From: Hyaloscypha bicolor E
Taxonomy: Eukaryota > Ascomycota > Leotiomycetes > Helotiales > Hyaloscyphaceae
Direction: 5' to 3'
Assembly: GCF_002865645.1 (NCBI RefSeq)
Contig: NW_020194620.1
Coordinates: 2,177,353 to 2,241,352 of the forward strand
Length of the DNA stretch: 64,000 bases
A program made the position numbers and the translations under genes. The notes beneath the pieces were generated by a model that was not told the DNA's origin, ran no database searches, and worked only from the letters and a program-made list of their open reading frames with translations. Positions within the stretch are counted from its first letter, which is position 1. Each line of letters opens with the position of its first letter. This document shows positions 54,443 through 64,000 of the stretch, one piece after another.

Positions 54443-57400
54443 ATGTCCTCCCCACAGTCCCCAAGACCAGCAAGTGGTTTTGGGAGAATTGCGTCCATGC
54501 CTTCATCTCCCATCTCTGATTTTAAAGGCGGTCTGGTGAGAAGCTCAACCATGAGTACCACAATGTCGGGCAGTTCATACAAGGCTACTGAGTCTTCGAG
54601 AGGTCAATTTCAGGATCAGCTTAATGCGATGGCTGTTGGGCTCGGGATCCCATTGACACTTCCACGGTCAATGCTCTCCCTTCCGAATCAACGGGCTGTC
54701 CCTGTCTATCCCAGTGACAAGGCAGGAGCTGAAGAGTTCTTGATGTCGCAACGGCCGAAAAGATTTCTGCTTGGGAAAAATTCGAAGGGATTCGCCAGTG
54801 ATGAAGTTTTGCTAGGGCTGGACAAAGCTCTGGGAGGACGAGCATCTCCCCTTATCATCGAAGGCCTACTCCAGCTTGCGGAAACTGCTGGTGCTGGTGC
54901 TGGTGCTACAGCCTCTGGGGGTACTTTTACTGCGAATAAGAAGGGACAGGCGATACCAACACTCGCTTATCTCTTTACCAAGGCAGAACACTCCCAGCCG
55001 CCTGCTATCTGGCGATTGTTTCTTAGCCGAGTCCCGCAAAGATCTCTCGATGCATCACTTGCCAGCGTGCTGACTGATCGCGGCAGTGATGTTGAACGCG
55101 TCAGATCTTTGTTAGAACATGGAGCCAACCCAGAATTGTGCCAAGATCGAATCCTCGATTTGATAGCCTCCGGTTCGGAGGAGCTCATCGAGACACTGCT
55201 GTTGTCGCCACTCCTCAACAATGTTGAATTATTAAGTCATGGCCTCCTCATAGCTGCTTCCAGCAACTCCCTGCGGAATACTTGTATGTTACTTCTGAGA
55301 GGAGCAGATGCGAACTTCAGCCAAGCCGGCGCCCTGAAAAAAGCTGTTTCCGCACAGAGTCTCGGGGTGGGACTAGCTATCGTGATAATGGCCAAAGTCC
55401 CTGTCTCTTCAAACTATCTGGATGACGCGACTGGACTGATAGGTTCCTGGAGCCAGGAAAACCAAGACCCTTTCCTGAAAATACTTCTCTACGCTGGCGC
55501 CTCAGGACCTCGAACGAGCAAGACTGTGATACCATTCATTGCAGGACAAGTACATGACATTGTCTCTATCTTGATCGACTGCCCTGCATTTCGCCACGGT
55601 ACCTTTCCTGCGCCAAAGTTGTTCCAGTTTGCTATAGAAACTAGAAATTCCAATTTGGCTTCAGAGGTACTGCGTTCGAGCAATAATCGATCATCTGCAG
55701 ATTATGTTAGTACTGGTACTCATCTGCAGCTTGTCAAAGACTATTCTACGCGTGCAGAAGAAACTCACAGTATCATTTCGGACCTTTTGACGTTAGGTGT
55801 CGGTGGAGATTATACTTCCCAAATGCTTGTCGAGTGCTGTAAGCCGGAGCAGATAAGGAGTCCTCACATCATGGCTTTAATCGATCTGCTCATTCACTCG
55901 GGTGCTGCAAAAGCGACTTATTCTGACGGTGCCGCTCTTCACTGGGCAATCCAAGCAGCAAACCCTGCAATTGTGGGTGAGCTTGTAGCAACGAAGCCGA
56001 CAAAGAAAGCCCTCTCCTCTGCTGTTCAATACACAAGCTCTTGCCTGGGGGACGAGAGCCCAGCAAAGCTGGAGATATGGTCCATACTGCTTGATGCTGG
56101 GGCTTCTGGACCGGCCGTGGACCAAGAGCTTGTCGTCGCCATTGACAACAACCCACACGCCCATGAAAAAGTGAGACTCCTGCTCAAGGGTGCTTCTCTG
56201 GACTACCTCGAGGGCAAGGCTATCGCCAAGGCTGTACAGTTGGAGAGACTAGACCTCTTAGAGACGCTCCTCGCACAGAAAGCTCCTCAGTATCTCACGT
56301 TCACATCGGTCTGGAAACAAACACGAAAGATGTTTGCGCTTGCTGGAAGTAATGACGGAATGTTACCATACACTCTAGCTTACATGCAAAGGGTCATCGA
56401 GACATTGTATGACTCTTCAAATGGCTCTGCTCCTCTCAATGAGCTTTTGCTCGATGCAACTCAATGTACTTCAAAGGAAGCTGCCTTAGTTCTGAGCAAA
56501 CTCTTCCTCCGTTGGGGAGCGTCCCCAGACCATGCGCTGGGATCTCCCTTGCAAGCTTGCATCAAGCGAGCCGACACGAAAACACTTGCAGCATTGCTCG
56601 CTGCTAAAACTTCCAAAACTTCTCTGAAGTACGGATTGGTAGAAGCATTGTCATTGCGCGGAAACGATCGCCAAGCAATGCTCGAGATACTTGTCGGTAC
56701 CGGATTAGAGAAGACCTCTTTGGATGCCGCCTTGCCACAAGTTCTGAAGGAAGACCGCTACGATGGCCCTACTGTTCATCTACTCGTCGAAGCAGGTGCA
56801 ACATTACATAGCTCTTTTGGCGAGAACTTGGTACCGCCTTCGGTGCATCTTGATCAGCAGGTTGTCGAGAAGCTTCTTCCGGCGGTTGGGAGAAACGACA
56901 GCCTTCTTGTGCCACTCAAAGCTGTACTCGGTTGTCATACAGATTGGCAAAGTCCGGATGGGAAAAGCTTGTCAATGGTGAAGTTACTTGTCAAGAATTG
57001 TAGCAGAGGCACATGGTCCGATAGGTATTTCATTGCTGGGGTCAAGTCAGGAAATCGGCATTCTGCACAAATATTCGCAGACAACTTGTCATCAGACGTC
57101 ATATACTCTGTTGCACTGCACGAGCTTCTGGTAAGTAATGGCACCGCACTCGACCGAAAGACCCTTTCAATGACCCAATATCTTCTCCAAAATGGAGCAA
57201 GAGGAAAGGTGATTGATGAGTTCTTTACACACGCCGCCCAGGCCCTCCGACATGAATGGGTCAGCGCATTGTATCCTTACCTCTCCGACCGCACGGTTGC
57301 TCTTTCCGCTTTCGACCTTGTTGTGAATTGCAAGGGGCCAGAGACTGCTCTGGCTGGTAATCGACTTGAGGTCGTGCAGTTCCTTCTCAAGCAAGGTCTT

Positions 57401-60400
57401 AAAGGCCCCGTCGTAGATGACGCTTTTGTAAAAGTTGCCTCTGCTGCGGATCTCAAGGCAATGAACGATTTCTCTCCATTTGTTTCTTCGAAGGCCACAT
57501 TCTCAGAATCCTTAAGCTTGCTTAGTCAACGACAAGATCTTCTGACCTCGAGAGAGGGATTAGCTGCTACCCAAATTCTACTGGGCAAGGGCGCGTCTGA
57601 CGTTTCGGTGGCAGGCGCAGCTAGAGCAGCAGCAAAAGCTCTGAGCTTGGCTGGTGTGAAGTTGATCATCGAAAAGTCTCGAAACAATCCCACAACTCAC
57701 GCTGCATTCCAAGGGCTTATGGAACATGTACAACCACTGAGCTCTTCCAGTCTTCGAACTATACTTTTCTATCTGTTGGAGAACGGTTTAGCAAAGCAAG
57801 ACTTGGAACATGTCGCTCGTCTCGCGGCCGCCGCATATGATGTCCCTGTGGTCAAAGCCTTAGCTATACAAGAGAGCGCCTCACATCTGTACGACATCAT
57901 TTTCGATGAAATTGCTCTTGCACGGAACAGATGGCTCACTCCGGAAGGTTTGCAATTTGTCGAGTATCTGCTGGGGAGAGGCGTGTCTGGGCCAGCAATC
58001 TACAAGCTTGTCGAGGTAGCTTCAAAAGCCTTGCATCTATCAGCACTTCGAATACTTTTACCTGCATGTCAGGAGGGAGCACACAAAGGGAAAGGCGCTG
58101 AGATGGCCTTCAATTCCGTCGTGTCGGACGAGAAGAAGTGGACTTCCCCAGAAGGTTTGCAGGTTGTTAAGTTTCTTTTGGAGTCTGGGGCAAAGGGGGT
58201 TGCAGTTGAGAAAGCGGCAGCATATGCAGCAAAGACCTCAAATTATGACGCCTTGGATGTGTTCCTCAAAGGCCCTGCTGCGGCTACAGCGATTCCAGCT
58301 GCTTTCAAAGCTCTGACGCGGCACAAACCAGGACAACTCTCTTCAGATCAGCTTACCATCGCTTCCACCTTGGTCAAGGAAGGAGTTTCCACCGAGGTTC
58401 TGGCTATCGCTGCTATTGAGATGGCAAAGCTTCTTGACATTGAAGGGCTGAAGGTCTTATCTGGCTCACCAAATTTCCGCCAAGTCTCAGATGATGTGCT
58501 CCGAGCCATGTTGCTGAGCGAAGACTTGTGGCGTGCCGCCGCCGGAGTTCGCATCACGCATTTTCTCCTTGAGAAGGGTATCTCAACTAAAATGGTCGAA
58601 GCGGTAGCTTTGAGAGCCGCTAGAGCGCTCGATATTGACGTGCTACGCAATGTCCTGGAGTTCAACAGCTCTGTAACTGTGATAGAATCTGCTTTCACAT
58701 CTATGACTGGCCTTGAGAAGAAATGGTTATGCCCGGAAGGGCTTCGAATCGCAGATTATTTGCTACAGCGAGAGCCGTCTCAAGGAAGTATCAATAAAGC
58801 CTTCATTCAAGCCAGTCAGTATTTGAATTCCGATGCCATACAGCTGTTACACCCTCATGTAAAGGACGTTTCAGTTTTCAACGAGGCCCTCTACCGGGCC
58901 GTGAGTACAGAGTCAGAATGGCTCTCTGAACTTCACCTTATACAGCTTCTCCTTGAATCCGGTGTTGAAGGAGATGCACTCGAATTTGCTTTCCTCAAAG
59001 GTGCGCAAGCTCTAGATATCGCTTCTCTAGAGTTGCTAGCCCCCAGGATTGATCGTCCGGAAGTGCACACCAAGGCAATTGCGGCCGCGACCGAAGGCAC
59101 GACCCGATGGCTGCACTGCCTCAATGTCATCGAGTTTCTGCTCCATCACGGTGCAAATGGGGAGCCTATTGATAAGGCGTACATATCAGCATCCAAAGCT
59201 CTCGACCTCCAAGCGGTCACACTTCTCAGACCCCATGTTGCTGACATAGATACTCACAGCCATGCATTCCGCGCAGCAGTATCAAATGAGTCCTGGCTTT
59301 TGCCCAGCTCATTTGAGCTGCTCCAGTTTCTTCACAGCGATGGCGTGGCTAGTGATGCTGTTGGAGTTGCTTTAGTCTCCGCTGCCGAAGCCATTAACCC
59401 CCAAGTCGTTGAGCTTCTTTCACAGAATGCTGACGAAAAATGGAGTTCCCAAGCATTTATAGCAGCCACCCACGATGTCGGGAAATGGACATCACCAGAA
59501 GGATCAAAAACCATACAAATTCTTGCACAAAAGGGTGCTCGTGGTAACTCGGTGGATGAAGCCTTGATCAATAGTGCGAGGCTATTTCGACTTGATCTTG
59601 TCACCGTATTGGCCCCGAATATCGACAAGGAAAACTTTGGCTGCGTTTCACTCGCATTTGATGCCCTGCTTTCAAGCAATGGCGGAGACTCATCCAGCAC
59701 GACCGACGCATGGATGTTCAATCCAGATGCATTAAATATACTGCAGATGCTTGTCAGTATGGAAGCCCACGGGGAATCTGCAAATGGTACGGCTTTAACG
59801 TCCCTTCTCCTATTTTAAATATGGGCAACTACTTAACTTGCTATTTTTAGATGCCCTAGTAAGCGCCGCAACATTGGGCAGCATTGACGCTGTCGCTATT
59901 CTTCTCCAAGTAGTAAATGACCCTTCAATCTACACCGATGCCTTCAACGCTATGACGGCTTCGGGAGAATTGTGGCTTGACAACTACTACTTCAGCCTCG
60001 TTGAAGCCCTTCTCTCACGTGGAACTGCTGATGAAGGTGTGCATTCTGCTCTTGTCACCGCAATTGGTTACGTGATACAGGATGTCGCTTCACAAGAACT
60101 GCTTGAGCTGCTTCTGAGCCACGATGCGGACGTGAATTTCGATCACGGCAAAGCTCTCCAACTCGCTGCTGAAAATGCACGAGAAGATCTTCTCGAAATG
60201 CTACTACCGAAAAATCCAAGCTCGCACTCAATCTATATGAGTTTGCAAACTGCATTAAGGGTTGGTCACGAGGAGGAGATAGTCTTTCATTTTTTCAAGT
60301 CAGCCACTGAGAATGAGTTTGTCCAAGAAAAACCGGATGTCAACAACTATTCAGACCTTGGTTATCCATTACTGTTTTATTGTCTCAACAACTATCCGGC

Positions 60401-62778
60401 GTCAGCCCGTCTAGCAAGAAAAATATGTGAGCTCAACGCGGACTTGTCAGCAACCCTTGATTGGGACATGTTCGAAAATGAGTATGACGAACCGCTTTCC
60501 GACGGTTTGACTCCTCTTTTGATTGCTTTGGAGAAGGATTGTTCAGACGATGTGATAGGCGTCCTGCTTGACCACGGAGGTGAGTTTGGGGAAATCTTTT
60601 TCAACAACCTACTGTGTCCATGCTAACTTATCTCCAGCGGAAATCAACTTTTCTACAGAGCAATATCAGGTCAGCCCGCTCATGACTGCTGCAGGGAAAG
60701 GAAGACTATCAGTAGTGTCAACTCTGATCGACCGTGGTGCAAGTGTAATCCAGAAAGACTCTCGCGACCGAACACCTTTGTGTCATGCCGCTCGCAATGG
60801 CGATTTGTCAACCATAAGGTCTATACTGAAGAAGAATCCCGCACGCAACGATGGCAGTCTTCATGAGGCAGCAAGGGAGCTTCACGCCGATGCGGTCAAA
60901 CTACTTGTCAAAGCCGGCCACGACATACACTTTCCATCGTCGAAGCATGGGGGACGTAGTCCATTGTGTGAACTATGCCTTGTCTGCAGGAGGGCCTCTC
61001 AGGACCCCGTCGGCCTCCAGAGAACTCTCACTGAACTGGCTACTGCTAAAGCCGATCCTCTGAGGAAGTCGCGTGGTAGAACGGCTCTCTTTATGGCGAT
61101 GGAAAACGAAAACCCAATCCCCGTTGTTACAGCCCTGATCGAAGCATGCTTGTGGAAGGATCTGAATGATCCACAAAATATTTATGAAGAAGGAGACTAC
61201 TTCTACTCGCCCACAATGTACATCAAGAAAAGTAGAATCCAACAACCTGAAGCCACTCAAATGCAATTACTGGAGAAGCTCCAAGACTTCAGTGCAACGG
61301 ACAGGTACTATGCCAAAGAGCGCATGCAGCAGCCCAGAGATGCTGTCGGAATGCCACAGCGGTTACAGGATTTGGACCACAAGAAATGGATACGAACAAC
61401 TCGAATCGAAGAGGAGGAGGAAGATTTCGAACGCAAGCTCAAGAGAGCAGACCAAGAGGTGGCCAATCGGCAGATACTTAGTCAGAGACAACATTTGATG
61501 CTGATGGAGCAGCGCGAAAACATCGGACAGCAGCAGTCTATGCATACACTCGACACTCATCTCCTCGGCATGAAGCTGAAAGACAGAGAACACGGCATAG
61601 GACTCATGCACCAAGAAGAGCTCTACGACCGACGTTTGGGCGAGATGGCATCTGGAAATGTGATGAAGCTGAACATTGAGACTGCACAACACCACGCAAA
61701 GTTTGGCATGCAGCAACAAAGTCGGCAAGCCCAGTTACAGCACGAGGGTCTGACCCAAGAACAAAAGTTGAGCTACCTTGGTCAAGAACAAGGCATGCGG
61801 TATTCCAGTCTCGAAGCACAACAGGACCTCAGACTGGAGGGTATGTCAAGCGAAGCGGAACTCAAACGGCAGCAGCAGCAAGATGAGCTCAGGTACAGAG
61901 AATCAAGGAGCGGCGTGGATAGGGGTGATCTCGACCACAGACTACAGCATACCAATCAGATGAATACTGGTAAAATTCAGGCGAATCGCGAACTATCGGA
62001 TATGGAGTACAATTCAAGGCGAAACAAGAATCTCCTCGAGGACGAGAACCGTCAGTCGCAATTGCAACATCAGTACGCGACCGACGAACGGAAAATCAGC
62101 ACCCAAGGCGCTCTGAACCAGCATGAATACGCTCGAAACCAAGACCAGATCAACACACTCAGGAATAAGGGTCAGATCGAAATTGGAACTCGTGCAGCAG
62201 TGGGCCAGATTGAAACAGACACGATGCAAAACAAGCTGCAGATGACGCAACAAGATCGCAGTCACAAGATTGCCGCAGAACAGCAGCTGGGACAGGTCCA
62301 AAACCAGAACCTGGCAGAGAAATTCCAGATCACCCAGGAAGATCGCCACAACCAGTTGGAAACAGAAAGCAGAATGGGGCAGATCAAAGTTCAAAACCTG
62401 CAAGGCCAACTTGGTACCAAGCTGCACTACCAGAAAGCTTCAAACCAGGAGAGGCTAGGCTTTCAGCGACAATTTGACCATCAAACATTGCAGACTCTTC
62501 AGACCAAGGGAAATATTGAGAACAGCACTCTTGAAACTAAGGGCAAGATTGAGAATAGCACGGCATATCAGAGAGCGAACATCAATTTGGAGTACCAGCA
62601 GCGCAGTGGGAATATGAAGTTGGGGCAGCAGAGGGCATCCAAAGCTATCGATTTGCAGGCTCAGCAAGCAAGTGGCAATATGAGGATTGGGCAGACGAGG
62701 GCAACAGAGCAGATTAAGGCTGCAGGCAACCGCTTCCGGCATCAGGATAATTTGAATTTTAAGCAGCTTGGTGGGTAA
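54443..62778 (+). CDS. Giant ankyrin-like / WxxPEG-repeat solenoid protein with Gln-rich coiled-coil tail (2737 residues)
   Basis: Exons 54443-59786, 59851-60579 and 60638-62778; introns 64 and 58 bp, phases agree. The frame is open upstream to 54371, but only from a GTG, so the ATG at 54443 (MSSPQSPRP) is the start. Residues 1-~90 are Ser/Pro-rich and disordered. Residues ~200-830 are divergent ankyrin-like repeats as in the paralogue at 44148 (LLEHGANPELCQDRILDLIA, LLLRGADANFSQAGALKKAV). Residues ~830-1780 are about fifteen ~65-residue repeats whose best copies read WTSPEGLQVVKFLLESGAKG. Exon 2 returns to ankyrin-like units (LLSHDADVNFDHGKALQLAA). Exon 3 begins with canonical ankyrin repeats, then DGSLHEAARE, SPLCELCLVCRR, YFYSPTMYI and RYYAKERMQQPRDAVGMPQR, as in the paralogue. 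Residues ~2270-2737 are a Gln/Glu/Arg-rich coiled coil with short repeated units (GQIE, GNIENSTLETKGKIENST, SGNMRIGQTRA). Its place is probably cytosolic or nuclear; function unknown. Confidence 0.85.
56942..59780 (+). repeat. About fifteen ~65-residue W-x-x-P-E-G coding repeats
   Basis: Repeat starts are near 56942, 57150, 57341, 57541, 57742, 57930, 58138, 58338, 58528, 58723, 58918, 59107, 59296, 59485 and 59711, with spacings of 188-226 nt and mostly 189-201. The consensus is a Trp (or Leu) with S/T-P-E-G, a Leu/Val-rich helix ending xFLLxxGaxG, then xVxxAxxxAaxaLxLxxLxxL. Copies at 57930, 58138, 58723 and 59485 keep P-E-G; others keep only the Trp and the two helices. DNA similarity between copies is low, so the array is old. 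Confidence 0.75.
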
Positions 62779-63654
62779 GAAAGTTTGTAGCTTGGACAGT
62801 TACGGCCTCGTTTACTTGTTTTGGTATTGACTTGCTCTTGACTTCGTTTTACTTAGTTCACGAATGGGAATGACATGAATAATCACTGAGTCTTAACTTG
62901 CGTGAATTCGGGTCCAGCGCTGGCAATGCATTAGCGGGTGTAGAATTTACTGCCTAATTATAGGGCATTACAACGATTGAAGCGCTGGGTCACTGCGATT
63001 TCCGGTGCTCAGACCACCGTGTTCCGGGGTATTATTCTTTGTCATGCCCCGCCCCCTTTTTAAGCGAGTTGCTGAGCCAAGCGAGGCTGCACTCATGGCA
63101 TTCCCCTGAACCGAGCTTGGCGCATACAACGCAATAAAACATGAAGATAATTCATCGGAGAATCAGGTTTCAACTTGTATACGATGTGAGAATTCAGCAC
63201 GGAAATGGAACAGGCAAGTGCCAGCAACACCACAAACGAATAATTAAAAGTCTAAAATTATGGTAGTAAGAAATCTGTTATTCTCTGAACTGAAAATTGC
63301 TAAGAAAAGTTCTCTCCCTAGGGATCTAGCGTGCCAGCATATTGGACACTGCTCCTTCCTCAACTTCTGCGTAACCCTGCAGGGTTGGCATTTTACCCAT
63401 CCGAACTCCCTGTTTAAATGGAGATCAAGTGTGGTGAGTTTAGTTCCCTCCACAGACCACAGCAGTTTAAGCCATGTAACATCATCATCCTTCTTCAAAT
63501 TAAGCTAGCATAATTTCCTTATAAAGAGAGACCGTAACACTATATGCCAGCATAAATTTCCAAATTTCTTGTTGTTTCTCGTCCTCGAAACTAAGAAAGT
63601 GTGGCACAGTCCTGGTTCTTGTCCAAAGGAGCCTCAAAAAACGGGAGTGCGCTG
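62779..63654. other. No recognisable gene
   Basis: The 3' flank of the second giant gene. An open frame at 63260-63508 (both strands) lacks domain-like content. No transposon ends or RNA genes were seen. Confidence 0.4.
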
Positions 63655-64000
63655 TCAAGTTGGAGGTCCTTCTATGTCACACATCCTATGCCTCGCTACA
63701 GAACTTCTTCGAAGTCGTGTCGACAGGATGGGCAGGAATTTGTGCTCAAAGAGCCAGCGGGTCAGACAGTCGGAACAAAAAGACGTGCCCGGAAGCATGT
63801 CCGGTCGGTACTGTACCTCCGGCCCCTTGTCTGAGAAAGAGACACCATAATTTTCTCGATAAATGGGACGGATGGGTCTAATTTCAGGTAGGGTTTCGAT
63901 CAGGCCTGATAGCACGAGTTGAGAAACCGCAGCGACTCTTCTCGCGGCTCCATCACCAAGGTAGTATTCCCAGTCGTCGGCCGTATTGTTATCGCTTCCG
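63655..64000 (-). CDS. Unidentified protein, 3' part only
   Basis: The frame is open from the right window edge (codons from 63999) to a TGA at 63657-63655, at least 114 residues. It reads as real protein: DDWEYYLGDGAARRVAAVSQ, a LVLSGLIETLPEIRPIRPIY helix-like stretch, then YRPDMLPGTSFCSDCLTRWL with a C-x2-C pair, and an Arg-rich end. The 5' part lies outside the window, and an intron cannot be excluded. I do not recognise the family. Confidence 0.45.
   Translation of the reverse strand, partial: GSDNNTADDWEYYLGDGAARRVAAVSQLVLSGLIETLPEIRPIRPIYRENYGVSFSDKGPEVQYRPDMLPGTSFCSDCLTRWLFEHKFLPILSTRLRRSSVARHRMCDIEGPPT

Overview
The window is nuclear DNA of a filamentous ascomycete (Pezizomycotina). 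The signs are short GT-AG introns of about 40-95 bp with CTAAC/CTGAC-like branch points, typical filamentous-fungal families (Erg26, Lrg1-type LIM/RhoGAP, rhodopsin-domain membrane protein, berberine-bridge-like oxidase, Zn2Cys6 regulator, patatin/NACHT protein), a lone dispersed 5S rRNA gene, and a transposon full of C-to-T stop codons as left by repeat-induced point mutation (RIP). The class cannot be fixed from sequence alone; Leotiomycetes would fit. All gene models are my own splices read from the sequence; no search was run.

Layout. 1-2.2 kb: decayed or unassigned DNA. 2.2-16.9 kb: ordinary gene-dense DNA with a secreted three-repeat protein carrying Lys-Arg sites (-), erg26 (+), a tandem-UBC ubiquitin-conjugating enzyme with a 12-nt exon (-), a Lrg1-like Rho GTPase-activating protein (+), a Gal80-like Gfo/Idh/MocA protein (+) and a VOC/glyoxalase-like protein (+). 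16.9-27.5 kb: sparse and partly broken, with a four-helix membrane protein (+), a truncated carboxylesterase (-), a frameshifted alpha/beta hydrolase (-), an intact SDR (-) and a decayed Zn2Cys6 regulator (-). 27.9-32.5 kb: remains of a patatin-NACHT NLR-like gene with an intact-looking 5S rRNA gene inside it. 33.8-37.8 kb: a rhodopsin-domain membrane protein and a secreted FAD oxidase (both -). 38.1-43.0 kb: a transposon graveyard with a hAT-type element nested in another TIR element, a fragment of an HD phosphohydrolase gene, a 276-bp TA-flanked MITE and a 2.0-kb RIP-degraded Fot1/Pogo element with 93-bp TIRs.

44.1-62.8 kb is the most unusual part. Two giant related genes, encoding 1787 and 2737 residues, lie in the same direction. 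Each starts with a very long, highly divergent ankyrin-like solenoid, then has a conserved C-terminal ankyrin module and a charged or Gln-rich coiled-coil tail. Between them on the opposite strand is a 1207-residue, strongly charge-segregated, disordered protein gene that shares a ~0.9-kb divergent promoter with the larger giant. The larger giant also carries about fifteen copies of a ~65-residue repeat with a W-x-x-P-E-G signature. I do not recognise either giant or the disordered protein as a named system. A scaffold or structural role is only inference. The right edge (63.7-64.0 kb) holds the 3' part of an unidentified minus-strand gene.
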